From CAZPRY01 sp964589175 (GTDB taxonomy: Bacteria; Fidelibacterota; UBA2242), in assembly GCA_964589175.1 (NCBI GenBank), contig CAZPRY010000029.1, positions 1 through 53,606 on the forward strand: a stretch of DNA of 53,606 nucleotides, read 5' to 3'. Shown one piece after another: positions 33,351 through 42,605 of this stretch. The position numbers and the translations under genes are program-made. How positions within the stretch are numbered: the first letter of the stretch is position 1; every line of letters begins with the position of its first letter. The notes below the pieces were generated by a model that searched no databases, was not told where the DNA came from, and saw only the letters and a program-made list of their open reading frames with translations.

Positions 33351-34400
33351 TTAACCCTTAATTTTAATATGGTTCGTATAAATCCAGCCCCTGTTTTGCT
33401 TCTCCACTTCAAGACGATAAACACCGGGGCCGGCGATAAGGTCAATCTCGGAAGTATTCATGGTCTTGTAGATTTCGCCGTCACGGATCAACTTGCATTT
33501 TTCTCTTCTTGGTATCTGCGCACAAAGCCGGACTTTTTTAGCCGTGTCGCTTTCGCCCATCTGCACGTACCGATCGTCGATTTCGGCCCAGAAACGGAAA
33601 CCGGCGGCGTCACCCCGGCGAAAATTAGAAACAAAACTTCTGCCCGACTGCAGGGTTTCGAAGAGAATATTTTCAACCTCCGCGACGGGCATAGAACGGT
33701 TGATCACCTTTTCCGTAAGAATGTGCGTCCGGATGGACTTAAACATAATTTTGTAATGAAAAATTGCCTTGGGCAAAACGCCCAGTATTTTAATCTTCAT
33801 GGCATGCACGTCGACGGAACCGATCCCCACCACCTTGCGATGTTTATTGGCACCGTCCCACCATTTGCGCAAACGCCGGCTCGGGAAAGTGGAAAAACTG
33901 CGCGGATGGACGAGATTCCAGAAGAGATTCTTGAAGGTCGTCGACTCCATCCAGTGCGACATCATATTCCAGATTTCGATGGCTTTAATCTCAGGATAAT
34001 CCAAATTGCCCCATGGAATCGGCGGAAAACTGCGTAACGCTTTGATCGAGTCGCGATTCTCAAACGGGTGCGCGGCAATCCCGAACGCGCCCTGGGCCTG
34101 AACGGCTTTGATATATTCGGTGTGGCTCAGCTCGGGCGGCAGCACTTCATTCAGCCCGAATACGAGGTAATGATGCTTATCCTCCGGATCATTGATCTCG
34201 TAACCGATCGATAGAAAAAGATCATCGTGCCAACCTTCGAAACCGGCGTGCTTGCCCTCCAGAGTCATGTGATCGGACATCATCAGGAAATCCAGTCCGG
34301 CCTCGCGTGCAGCGTGAATAATTTCCGGATAGGTGCCGCTGCCGTCGGAGTAGACCGAATGCCCGTGAATACAACCGATATATTCGTTAAAATTGAGCAT
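33351..34400 (-). CDS. PHP-domain phosphoesterase-like protein
   Basis: A 349-aa protein whose first two-thirds is a PHP (polymerase and histidinol phosphatase) domain: metal-binding HGHSVYSDGSG near residue 13, LDFLMMSDHMT near 38, GIAAHPFEN, EIWNMMSHW, and VGIGSVDVHAM as the later Asp/His ligands. The last 100 residues are beta-rich (FRFWAEIDDRYVQMG, CAQIPRREKCKL). Family members are metal-dependent phosphoesterases; the substrate is unknown. No signal peptide. Gaps of 26 bp from the transporter gene and 8 bp to purF place it in the same string. Confidence 0.8.
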   Translation of the reverse strand: MLNFNEYIGCIHGHSVYSDGSGTYPEIIHAAREAGLDFLMMSDHMTLEGKHAGFEGWHDDLFLSIGYEINDPEDKHHYLVFGLNEVLPPELSHTEYIKAVQAQGAFGIAAHPFENRDSIKALRSFPPIPWGNLDYPEIKAIEIWNMMSHWMESTTFKNLFWNLVHPRSFSTFPSRRLRKWWDGANKHRKVVGIGSVDVHAMKIKILGVLPKAIFHYKIMFKSIRTHILTEKVINRSMPVAEVENILFETLQSGRSFVSNFRRGDAAGFRFWAEIDDRYVQMGESDTAKKVRLCAQIPRREKCKLIRDGEIYKTMNTSEIDLIAGPGVYRLEVEKQNRGWIYTNHIKIKG

Positions 34401-34426
34401 TGATGAAAAATCAATCTTTCATAATC

Positions 34427-35782
34427 TTAAAGAATTCCCAGGGAACTTAAAAAAACGATCAGGATCAGAACCGGGGCGATATACCTTATAACGAAAGCCC
34501 AGGTTTTAAGTAGGAGCGGCGGCGTATCTTCGGCACCTTCCCGCAGCTGCGACAGGGCTTTTTTTATACCCCAAAACCAGCCGACGAAAATGGCGGTGCA
34601 AATCCCCCCTAGCGGCAGGAAAACATTTGTTGCCAGAAAATCGAAGAGCCCGAAAAAGGTCAATCCGAAGATGGTAACCTTACTCATGACACCAAAAGAG
34701 AGCGCCGGAGGAATACCGAGAAGAAAAACCAGGGTTCCGAAAAGTATGGCCATTTTCTTGCGGCTCAGTTCAAATTCATCAATCATGTAGGATATAATCA
34801 CTTCCAGTAGCGAAATCGTGGAAGTAAGCGCGGCCAGGGCAAGGAGGACGAAGAAAATGATACGAAAGTAATAACCGCCCGGAATCGAGTTGAAGACAAC
34901 CGGCAGAATGTTGAAAATCAACGGGAATCCCTGGTCGGGATGCTCACCCATGGCAAATAATGCCGGAAAAATCATGAATCCCGCCAGCAGAGCAATGATG
35001 GTATCGACGGCTACGATGCTCACAGCACTCTTGGGCAGATTTTCTTTTTTCGACATGTAACTGCCGTAAGTCAGCAAGGCACCCATGCCAAGACTCAGTG
35101 AGAAGAAAGCCTGACCCAGCGCAATCAGAACCGTTTGTTTGGTAATGGCGGAAAAATCGGCTTTTAAGAGATAATCCATGCCTCTCTTAGCGCCTTCGAG
35201 CGTCACTCCGCGACAAACCAGAATGATCATTAAAATCAGCAGAAGCGGCATCAAAATCTTACTGGCTTTTTCAATGCCCCGGGTGACGCCGGTATAGATA
35301 ATAGCGACGGTTAAGGCCATAAATCCGGCGTGAAACGAGATGCTCCAGACAGGATTGGAGGACAAATGGCCGAAAAGTTCGCCGGCCTGTCCGGGATTCC
35401 GAAAGTCATGAAATCGGCCGGTGACCGATTCGACCACATAGCCGAGACTCCATCCGGCGATGACGTTATAGTAGGAAAGAATGATGAAGCCGGTTGCGAC
35501 ACCCAGTACACCGACGGAAATCCAGAACGGATTGCCGTTGGATAGTTCGCGAAAACTACCGATCGGGTTTTTCTGGGCTGTACGGCCGATGAGAATCTCC
35601 GCTATAACGACGGGTAAGCCTATCACCAGAACGCAAACCAAATACAGAAGTATGAAAGCCGCACCGCCATACTCTCCGACGAGATAGGGAAATTTCCAGA
35701 TATTGCCCAGGCCGACTGCCGAACCGGCGGCCGCTAAAATGAAGCCGAGCCTTGAACCCCACTGTTCCCTTTGTTCCGTCAT
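34427..35782 (-). CDS. Sodium-dependent transporter, NSS/SNF family
   Basis: A 451-aa inner-membrane symporter with about 11-12 helices. The N-terminal family signature is clear: WGSRLGFILAAAGSAVGLGN followed by IWKFPYLVGEYGGAAF, including the Na+-site glycines of TM1. Bacterial members take up amino acids (tryptophan, tyrosine, leucine/alanine) with Na+. The substrate is not predictable here. SD AGGGAA precedes the ATG. Its start is 1 bp after the stop of the DUF5683 gene, so it is probably translated by coupling. Confidence 0.93.
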   Translation of the reverse strand: MTEQREQWGSRLGFILAAAGSAVGLGNIWKFPYLVGEYGGAAFILLYLVCVLVIGLPVVIAEILIGRTAQKNPIGSFRELSNGNPFWISVGVLGVATGFIILSYYNVIAGWSLGYVVESVTGRFHDFRNPGQAGELFGHLSSNPVWSISFHAGFMALTVAIIYTGVTRGIEKASKILMPLLLILMIILVCRGVTLEGAKRGMDYLLKADFSAITKQTVLIALGQAFFSLSLGMGALLTYGSYMSKKENLPKSAVSIVAVDTIIALLAGFMIFPALFAMGEHPDQGFPLIFNILPVVFNSIPGGYYFRIIFFVLLALAALTSTISLLEVIISYMIDEFELSRKKMAILFGTLVFLLGIPPALSFGVMSKVTIFGLTFFGLFDFLATNVFLPLGGICTAIFVGWFWGIKKALSQLREGAEDTPPLLLKTWAFVIRYIAPVLILIVFLSSLGIL

Positions 35783-35783
35783 A

Positions 35784-36347
35784 CTAATTCCCTATCGAAA
35801 ATGAAATCCCGAATTCCAGCTGTTCATCATGAATACTGGAGTATAAATCCGTATCACCGCCGGGAAAATTCTTCAGATGCGCATCGACATAGGCATCCAG
35901 AACACAAATCAGGTAAACACCCAGGAAACGCCAGCCATTTGTGTTGCGCAATTCCCTCGGCCGTGACGTCGGCAAATCAAGACTATAGCCGGTATGATCC
36001 TTGACGGCCTGGACTTTCTCCGCTTCGGACAGCTCGTTCTCCCAGACCATAATTCCAACGGCGCTGCGCGTCTCGTCGATTTTAGCATACATCCTTTGAT
36101 AACTCACAAACCGGTAGGCAAAATACGATTCCACGCCAAAAAACAGGGCCGATTTGATAGGCCGTTTCAGGTAAAGTTGCCCCCATCCCGGCAGGACTGC
36201 CGAGCGTAAAGCCACCGTCTTAGGATCCGGTTGAAAATCCGTCGAATCGTTTTTCGGGATGCAAAAAGCAAAAAGCACCTCTGTTCCGATGAATACGAAC
36301 AGAAATGCCTTGATACCGATGAATGTTTTAGATTGCGAATGTTTCAG
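35784..36347 (-). CDS. DUF5683-type exported protein, probable CTG start
   Basis: A 187-aa protein if started at CTG 36347. The core ALRSAVLPGWGQLYLKRPIKSA is the DUF5683 signature seen in FCB bacteria; function unknown. Reading from GTG 36278 gives 164 aa but discards an in-frame segment (KHSQSKTFIGIK, then AFLFVFIGTEVLFAFC) that is a textbook signal peptide ending in a Cys. No ATG, GTG or TTG lies in that segment, but a CTG overlaps the stop of the lipid kinase as CTGA (36344-36347), the same 4-bp geometry used at many junctions in this window. I therefore prefer the CTG start with moderate confidence. Confidence 0.7.
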   Translation of the reverse strand: MKHSQSKTFIGIKAFLFVFIGTEVLFAFCIPKNDSTDFQPDPKTVALRSAVLPGWGQLYLKRPIKSALFFGVESYFAYRFVSYQRMYAKIDETRSAVGIMVWENELSEAEKVQAVKDHTGYSLDLPTSRPRELRNTNGWRFLGVYLICVLDAYVDAHLKNFPGGDTDLYSSIHDEQLEFGISFSIGN

Positions 36348-37234
36348 GATTCCCAGCCCCCGATCACATTTGCCGATTGCGGTACAATGGAAATATCGAC
36401 TTTCTTTGCATTGATATCATATACCTCACCATCAAAATGGACCGGAAGAGGATATTCACTTTCGATCGTGATTTTCTTACAGCGGCGCGTGGCGACTTCC
36501 CTGATCTGCCCGATTGTGCCGGTTTTAAGACGGGCGAAATTCAACATGATTTTCCAGATGGCAATATTGCCCACATGGCAAATATCGAAGAGACCATCAT
36601 GAATGGACGCTTGCGGAGTCAGTTTTAAGCCACCTCCCACGCTCCAGCCGTTCCCGATCGCAATTAAGAAAGCATGTACTTTGTCCATAGGTTCCAGGTC
36701 GATTCCCAGGGAAATGGGTATCGCCCTCCAGAGTGTCAGGCTGGTTAATACGGCGTAGAGATACGAGAGACTGCCTTTGAAAAATTTCTGATTCTTGCTG
36801 CGGTAGTTTACAAATCCATCAAATCCGACGCCCACTCCGTTCAGGAAAACCCGGTTGCCGATGATCCCAAGATCCATGGGTCTGATTTTATAATTCAGAA
36901 GTACGTTGACGGCCTGCTGAAGATCCTTCCTGACTTGGATGCTGCGGGCAAAGTCGTTGCCGGTGCCTTGCGGAATCAGGCCGAAAGGAGTATCACTGCC
37001 AGCCAGACCATTCATGACTTCGTTGGCGGTCCCGTCGCCGCCAAAGGCCACCACAGCATCGTATTCACGATGAATGGCATCGGCGATCCGGGTGCCGTGA
37101 TGCGGACTCTCGGTTATGTAATAATCGAAAATCGCATCCGCCTTCTGTGTTATTTCTTTCAGCACAGGCAATTTCTTAAAGGTCTTTCCCAGTCCTGCGG
37201 CGGGATTCACGATGATTGCAAAACGCTTTTCCAA
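36344..37234 (-). CDS. Diacylglycerol/lipid kinase family protein (YegS/DagK type)
   Basis: A 296-aa soluble lipid kinase of the DAGK_cat/LCB5 family. Motifs: IIVNPAAGLGKTFK at the N-terminus, nucleotide-binding VVAFGGDGTANEVMNGLAG, and LIPQGTGNDFARS. The C-terminal part is the beta-rich second domain. It phosphorylates a lipid alcohol such as diacylglycerol; the exact lipid is unknown. The start is TTG 37234, immediately after the ridA stop (TAA at 37237-37235), with GGGAG six bases upstream. The 3' end overlaps the next gene as CTGA. Confidence 0.92.
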   Translation of the reverse strand: MEKRFAIIVNPAAGLGKTFKKLPVLKEITQKADAIFDYYITESPHHGTRIADAIHREYDAVVAFGGDGTANEVMNGLAGSDTPFGLIPQGTGNDFARSIQVRKDLQQAVNVLLNYKIRPMDLGIIGNRVFLNGVGVGFDGFVNYRSKNQKFFKGSLSYLYAVLTSLTLWRAIPISLGIDLEPMDKVHAFLIAIGNGWSVGGGLKLTPQASIHDGLFDICHVGNIAIWKIMLNFARLKTGTIGQIREVATRRCKKITIESEYPLPVHFDGEVYDINAKKVDISIVPQSANVIGGWES

Positions 37235-37621
37235 TTAATTCTCCCGTACAGCTATAGCTTCGATCTCAACCCGAACATCTCTGGGCAGCCGGCTTACCTG
37301 AACGGCTGAACGCGCCGGCGGATTCGTGGGAAAATATTCGTTGAAGACGGCATTCAATTTCGCAAAATCGTTCAGGTCCAGCAGGAACACAGTCAATTTC
37401 AGGATACTCTGCATATTCGAACCGGCAGCTTCCAGTACGGCTTTGAGGTTATCGAGGACTTTGTGCACCTGCCCTTCGATGTCCGCAGCGGCCAGTTCCC
37501 CGGTATGAGGATCCAGCGCTATCTGGCCTGCCGTGAAGATCAACTTTTCGAAGGCCACGGCCTGGCTGTACGGACCAATCGCTTTGGGTGCTTTATCGGT
37601 TGCGATGATTTCTCTCGGCAT
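37235..37621 (-). CDS. ridA: RidA-family enamine/imine deaminase
   Basis: A 128-aa RidA (YjgF/YER057c) protein that hydrolyses reactive 2-aminoacrylate-type enamines from PLP enzymes. Signature elements: KAIGPYSQAV at the N-terminus, IFTAGQIALDPHTGEL, and the C-terminal NPPARSAVQVSRLPRDVRVEIEAIA with the substrate-binding Arg in ARSAV. Full length. It sits 14 bp after gcvPB, a PLP enzyme gene, which fits its protective role. Confidence 0.96.
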   Translation of the reverse strand: MPREIIATDKAPKAIGPYSQAVAFEKLIFTAGQIALDPHTGELAAADIEGQVHKVLDNLKAVLEAAGSNMQSILKLTVFLLDLNDFAKLNAVFNEYFPTNPPARSAVQVSRLPRDVRVEIEAIAVREN

Positions 37622-37635
37622 CTTCAGCTTCCCTC

Positions 37636-39078
37636 CTACTGCTTTTTCCAGCAGACATTCAGATCCTTGTTTGCTTTTAGTTCATTCAAACGCCTCACAG
37701 ACGTCGTCAGAGGGGCATCATGCAAGATTTGCGGGTTCGTACGGGCTTCTTCTTCGATCTGACATAGACTATCGTAAAACCGATCCAGGGTCGCTTTGCT
37801 CTCCGATTCGGTCGGCTCGATCATCAATGCCTCTTTAACAATCAACGGGAAATAAACCGTGGGGGCATGCACGCCGAAATCCAGCAAGCGCTTGGCGATA
37901 TCCAGCGTCTTAATGCCGTATTGTTTCAGCGATTCGCCGGATGCCACGAATTCGTGCATACAGGCGCGGTTGAACGGTACTTCAAATTTTCCGGCTACTT
38001 TGACACGCAGGTAATTCGCATTCAGGATTGCATTCCTGGAAACATGTTTCAAGCCTTCCAGACCCAGCATTTTAATATAGACATAGGCGCGAACGATCAC
38101 GCCAAAATTTCCGTAATTGCCCATCACCCGACCGATGGATTCGGGAAAATCTTCCGACAGGGCAAATCGATTTCCATCCCGATACACTCGCGGCACCGGT
38201 AAAAACTTCGCCAGTTTTTCAACGACGGCAATCGGTCCGCTGCCCGGTCCCCCGCCGCCATGCGGTGTGGAGAAGGTTTTATGCAGGTTGATATGGGTGA
38301 TATCAAAACCGATATCCCCCGGACGGACAATGCCCAGAAGCGCATTCAGATTGGCACCGTCCATGTAGACTATCCCGTCGTGCTGATGCACGATCTCTAC
38401 AATTTGTTCTACTTCTTCCTCAAAAAGACCCAAAGTATTGGGGTTTGTGATCATGAGGCCGGCAACCTCGCGATTCATCTTTGCTTTGAGATCTTCAATA
38501 TCCAGACAGCCCCGCTCATTGGATTTTAGTGAAATCGTCGCGAAACCGGAGGACATTGCACTGGACGGATTGGTGCCGTGGGCGGAATCGGGGATCAGGA
38601 TATATTTACGATTTTCCCCTTTCGACTCGTGATATTTCTTCATCAGCATGACGCCGGTGAGTTCGCCATGCGAACCCGCTGCCGGCTGCAGCGTCGCCGA
38701 GTGCATTCCGGTGATCTCGCACAGAAACTTTCCTAATTCATAGAGGATTTCCAGAGTGCCCTGAATAGTCTCCACCGGTTGGAGCGGATGTACTTCCGAA
38801 ATCCCGGCGATTTCGGCCATCCTGTCATTGATTTTCGGATTGTACTTCATCGTGCAGGAGCCGAGCGGATAGAAATCCTTATCGACATGATGGTTCATCG
38901 TCGAAAGATTGGTGTAATGCCGGATTACTTCCGGTTCACTCACTTCCGGCAATCCCAGCACCGATTCGCGCAGCAACTCCGGGGACAATATTTCCGAAGG
39001 AGATTTAAGATCGCTTCCGACAGGCAGAGAAGCGCCGGTCTTGCCGTTTCCCGAGTACTCGATAATTAAATTCTCCAT
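37636..39078 (-). CDS. gcvPB: Glycine dehydrogenase (decarboxylating) subunit 2
   Basis: A 480-aa P-protein beta subunit of the glycine cleavage system, of the split two-subunit type. It decarboxylates glycine using PLP; the PLP lysine lies in INLHKTFSTPHGGGGPGSGP. Other landmarks are YPLGSCTMKYNPKIND and GSHGELTGVMLMKKYH. ATG 39078 is preferred because GGGAG lies five bases upstream; GTG 39084 is the alternative. The partner gcvPA, gcvH and gcvT are not in the window, so the rest of the system must be elsewhere. It follows alaS after 16 bp. Confidence 0.96.
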   Translation of the reverse strand: MENLIIEYSGNGKTGASLPVGSDLKSPSEILSPELLRESVLGLPEVSEPEVIRHYTNLSTMNHHVDKDFYPLGSCTMKYNPKINDRMAEIAGISEVHPLQPVETIQGTLEILYELGKFLCEITGMHSATLQPAAGSHGELTGVMLMKKYHESKGENRKYILIPDSAHGTNPSSAMSSGFATISLKSNERGCLDIEDLKAKMNREVAGLMITNPNTLGLFEEEVEQIVEIVHQHDGIVYMDGANLNALLGIVRPGDIGFDITHINLHKTFSTPHGGGGPGSGPIAVVEKLAKFLPVPRVYRDGNRFALSEDFPESIGRVMGNYGNFGVIVRAYVYIKMLGLEGLKHVSRNAILNANYLRVKVAGKFEVPFNRACMHEFVASGESLKQYGIKTLDIAKRLLDFGVHAPTVYFPLIVKEALMIEPTESESKATLDRFYDSLCQIEEEARTNPQILHDAPLTTSVRRLNELKANKDLNVCWKKQ

Positions 39079-39094
39079 TATCACTCCCTACGCC

Positions 39095-41713
39095 TTAGTT
39101 TTTACTAATCTTTTCCTCAACAAGCTGGTAGACGCGTGAAAAGGCGGCTTCGATCTTGTCCGGGAATCTTCCGCCGGCAGTGGCCAGATGCGGCTGTCCG
39201 CCGCCACCGCCCCCCAGAATCTTGCCCAGTTCCTTAACGATAGCACCGGCTTTGAGATCATAGTTTTTGATAGCCAGATCCGTGACAACAACCACGACCA
39301 GCGGTTTGTCTTCGCTCACCGAAGCCAGCACTCCGACTCCTTCCTGCAGCGCGTTGCGTACGATATCACCGATACTTTTCAAATCATCCATGCTCTTGTT
39401 CTCAAACATGCGCGTGAAGACTTTCAGGTCACCAAACGATTTCGCATCGGCAATCTCAGCGCTGACAATATCTTCGACACCTGAAGCCTGTTCTTTTTTC
39501 AATTTCTTTTCGATAGCGCGATGATCACTGATCAGGTCCTGAACCCGCGAAGCCAGATTCTGCCGCGGAACACTGAGTACTTTTTCCAGTTCTTCAACAA
39601 TGCTCTCGTTCGCGATGCTGTATTCGAGGGCAGCACGTCCCGTAATCGCCTCGATGCGGCGAATACCGGCGGCAACCGAGGATTCGCTGACAATTTTGAA
39701 AAGGCCGATGTCCCCGGTGCGCTTTACATGCGTACCGCCGCAGAGTTCCTGCGAAAAACCTTCTATTTTCACGACGCGCACGATCTTGTCGTATTTCTCT
39801 CCGAAAAGCGCCATCGCGCCGGCTTTCTTGGCTTCCTCGTAATCCTGGACAAAGGTTTTTACCTCGATATTCTCACGAATCCGGGCGTTGACGATGCGCT
39901 CGACTTCGCGCAGTTCATCGGAACTGATTTTGGAATAATGCGTGAGATCGAATCGCAGGCTCTCCGGGGCGACGTGCGATCCGGCCTGGTGTACGTGAAC
40001 GCCGAGCACCTGTCGCAAGGCGGCCTGAAGTAAGTGCGTCGCCGTGTGGTTTAACTGGGTTTCCTGGATGCGACTGTCATGGACTTCCGCCATGACTTCC
40101 GCGTCCTTCCCAATCACACCATGTGTAATCATACCGATATGAATAATCGCCTGATTAACCCTGATGGTATTCTCGATCTCAATCGCCACATCATCAGCGG
40201 TCAGGGTACCCTTATCGCCGACCTGGCCGCCGGACTCCGCGTAAAACGGGGTTTTATCCAGAATAACATGAACTTTTTCATTTTCGATGTAATAACGCCG
40301 AATCCGGGCCTTGTATTTTGTGCTATCATAGCCAATAAAGACCGAATCCTCACCTTCCGAAACGATGATCCATTGCTTGTCTTCTTCGGCGATTTTTGCA
40401 TCAAAGGCCAGATTGGCGCGCGCCCGCAGGCGTTGTTTATCCATTTCACCGTAGAAACCATCTTCATCGATTTGGAAGCCCTTCTCCTCCGCCAGAAGCC
40501 GGGTAAGATCGAAAGGGAAGCCGTAAGTGTCGTACAATTTGAAAATATCCGGGCCGGAAATTACAGCCAGTTTTTCCCCTTGCAGCTGCGTGATGATTCT
40601 TTCGAAATGGTCGAGTCCCCGGTCCAGCGTCGCGCTGAACGTCTCTTCCTCGGCTTTGATCACTTTTTCGATATGTTCTTTATGCTCGCTGATTTCCGGA
40701 TAAATTCCCCGGTATATATCTTCGACTACATCGATCAGGCGGTAGATGAAGGCCGTATGCACATTCAACTTCCGGGCGAAGCGCGAGGCACGGCGCAGGA
40801 TCCTCCGGATTACATAACCGCGCCCCTCATTGGAAGGCATACCTCCATCGGCAATCGCAAAGGAAAGCATCCTGACATGATCGGCGATGACGCGGTGCGC
40901 CATGCCACCTTCTTCCGTATAAGCAATCCCGGTAAATTCGGAAATCTTATCGATAATCGGACGCAAGAGATCCGTATCGTAATTGGAATGTTTGTTCTGA
41001 AGAACTGCGACGATTCGCTCCAGACCGGCGCCGGTATCCACATGCTTCTGAGGTAACTCGGTCAGAACACCCTTTTCATCCCTGTCGAATTGAATAAAAA
41101 CCAGGTTCCAGAGTTCGATATAATGCGGATCGCCTGAATTCACTCCTTCAGCCTTTTGGTCATTTGGATAGTCTCCCTTATAATAATGAATTTCCGAACA
41201 GGGACCGCACGGGCCGGTACTACCCATTTCCCAGAAATTTTCCTTCTCGCCGAATTTTAAAATCCGTTCGGGATCGATATCGGTGACTTCTTTCCAGAGT
41301 TTCAGGGCTTCGCTGTCTTTTTTATAGACGGTCGCCCACAGCCTATCCTTGGGTATTTTCCAGACTTCGGTGAGCAGTTCCCAGGCGAATCGGAGGGCGT
41401 CCTTTTTATAGTAATCACCGAAGGACCAGTTGCCCAGCATCTCGAAAAATGTATGATGATAATTGTCTTTGCCAACCTCTTCCAGGTCGTTATGTTTCCC
41501 GCTCACGCGGATACATTTTTGGGTATCCGCAATCCGGCTGAAAACCGGTTTTTCCAGTCCCAGGAAATAGGACTTAAACTGGTTCATGCCGGCGTTCGTA
41601 AAGAGTAATGTCGGATCATCCTGTGGGATGACCGAAGCGCTCTTTATGATATTATGATCCTTACTTCGAAAAAATTCTATAAATTCATTACGGATGACAT
41701 TGGATGATTTCAT
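39095..41713 (-). CDS. alaS: Alanyl-tRNA synthetase
   Basis: An 872-aa full-length AlaRS charging tRNA-Ala. N-terminal class II catalytic core: DDPTLLFTNAGMNQFKSYF, NDLEEVGKDNYHHTFFEMLG. The editing domain shows NHTATHLLQAALR and the zinc-binding CGGTHVKRTGD. The C-terminal DHHA1/C-Ala region ends with the glycine run GGGGGGQPHLATAGG. It heads the 18-kb minus-strand string. The SD is distant (AGGAAAC about 11-17 bases before the ATG). Confidence 0.98.
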   Translation of the reverse strand: MKSSNVIRNEFIEFFRSKDHNIIKSASVIPQDDPTLLFTNAGMNQFKSYFLGLEKPVFSRIADTQKCIRVSGKHNDLEEVGKDNYHHTFFEMLGNWSFGDYYKKDALRFAWELLTEVWKIPKDRLWATVYKKDSEALKLWKEVTDIDPERILKFGEKENFWEMGSTGPCGPCSEIHYYKGDYPNDQKAEGVNSGDPHYIELWNLVFIQFDRDEKGVLTELPQKHVDTGAGLERIVAVLQNKHSNYDTDLLRPIIDKISEFTGIAYTEEGGMAHRVIADHVRMLSFAIADGGMPSNEGRGYVIRRILRRASRFARKLNVHTAFIYRLIDVVEDIYRGIYPEISEHKEHIEKVIKAEEETFSATLDRGLDHFERIITQLQGEKLAVISGPDIFKLYDTYGFPFDLTRLLAEEKGFQIDEDGFYGEMDKQRLRARANLAFDAKIAEEDKQWIIVSEGEDSVFIGYDSTKYKARIRRYYIENEKVHVILDKTPFYAESGGQVGDKGTLTADDVAIEIENTIRVNQAIIHIGMITHGVIGKDAEVMAEVHDSRIQETQLNHTATHLLQAALRQVLGVHVHQAGSHVAPESLRFDLTHYSKISSDELREVERIVNARIRENIEVKTFVQDYEEAKKAGAMALFGEKYDKIVRVVKIEGFSQELCGGTHVKRTGDIGLFKIVSESSVAAGIRRIEAITGRAALEYSIANESIVEELEKVLSVPRQNLASRVQDLISDHRAIEKKLKKEQASGVEDIVSAEIADAKSFGDLKVFTRMFENKSMDDLKSIGDIVRNALQEGVGVLASVSEDKPLVVVVVTDLAIKNYDLKAGAIVKELGKILGGGGGGQPHLATAGGRFPDKIEAAFSRVYQLVEEKISKN

Positions 41714-41932
41714 AAATTGATCGAGTTTCCTTTTTCAAGCCATTTGGCGGCAGGTGCGTTGCTGTTCGATTATTCCCAGTTTATTTAACATGAATTTTCG
41801 TTCATAACAATATCAAAGAGTGTCGTGATTCTCCGAATTTCGACACGTGTAAAGTTATTTTTTGACAAGATGAGAAGCAAGAAGATAACCGTTCGAAATT
41901 AGCGCAATTCCGGAAGCGTGATCAGCCGATTT
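41714..41932 (-). promoter_or_regulatory. Gap upstream of alaS, promoter presumed
   Basis: 219 bp between the recX stop and the alaS start. It should contain the alaS promoter and the end of the recA-recX transcript. I found neither a clear terminator hairpin with U-tract nor T-box-like leader elements. Confidence 0.3.
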
Positions 41933-42568
41933 TCATTCAATCAATCCCTTCAGTACCTGCGCTATCACATCCCCCCGGAAACCTCTCTGGGCAAGGTACC
42001 GATACATTTTCGCTCGCAGGTTCCGGGTGTCATGAACTGATTTTAATTTCTTGACGGCCAGTTCCTTAGCCAGTTTCACCTGATCTTCATCATCTATGAG
42101 ATCGGAAAGAATGGAATCGATGATCTGCTGCGAAACGCCCTTTTGCCGCAATACACTTTTAATCTTGAGCATTCCATATCGATTCAGATTCAGTTTATCG
42201 CGCGTGAAGGCTTTTGCGAAATCGAGATCGTTAACGTAATTGTGTTCGATACAGTACTCTATCACCCGCTGGATTGTAAAATCGGAATCCACATGTCTGT
42301 GCAGATAGATGCTGAGTTCTTTGATACTCCGCATCCGAATTGTCAGAAAGTGGAGCGCCTTCCTGCGTGTGTTCTCATATTCTTCATGGGTCTGGATAAT
42401 CTCAATCTGTTTCGAACTGAGTTGCTGCCCACACGCCAGATTAAAGGCCAGTAATGTTTCTTCAGAGACGCCGAATCGGAATTCCCCGTTAATGAAAATA
42501 GACTTCCGGCCAGGTGTTCTAACCTGCGCTTTTATATCGGTAATGATATTGGACTCTAAGCCTTCCAT
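41933..42568 (-). CDS. recX: Regulatory protein RecX
   Basis: A 211-aa RecX, a three-helix-repeat protein that binds and modulates RecA filaments. Visible elements: ARRKALHFLTIRMRSIKEL, YVNDLDFAKAFTRDK, LRQKGVSQQIIDSIL, and YLAQRGFRGDVIAQVLKG near the end. An N-terminal 60-residue beta-rich extension (VRTPGRKSIFINGEFRFGVS) is as in many Firmicutes/FCB RecX. The start is ATG 42568 with AGGA upstream; the frame is open back into recA but that would duplicate coding. It follows recA after 37 bp. Confidence 0.93.
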   Translation of the reverse strand: MEGLESNIITDIKAQVRTPGRKSIFINGEFRFGVSEETLLAFNLACGQQLSSKQIEIIQTHEEYENTRRKALHFLTIRMRSIKELSIYLHRHVDSDFTIQRVIEYCIEHNYVNDLDFAKAFTRDKLNLNRYGMLKIKSVLRQKGVSQQIIDSILSDLIDDEDQVKLAKELAVKKLKSVHDTRNLRAKMYRYLAQRGFRGDVIAQVLKGLIE

Positions 42569-42605
42569 ACGATCCTGAAAATGACACCCTTGGAGATTTC
42601 CCGGA

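Noticed and set aside
33114..34037. 307-codon plus-strand frame across purF and the PHP gene
   Set aside because: It spans the junction of two convincing minus-strand genes and has no family features.
39079..39094. Glycine riboswitch upstream of gcvPB
   Set aside because: Only 16 bp separate alaS and gcvPB, so there is no room for one.
40079..41056. 325-codon open frame on the plus strand inside alaS
   Set aside because: It is antisense to a full-length, motif-complete AlaRS, has no recognisable domain and no SD.
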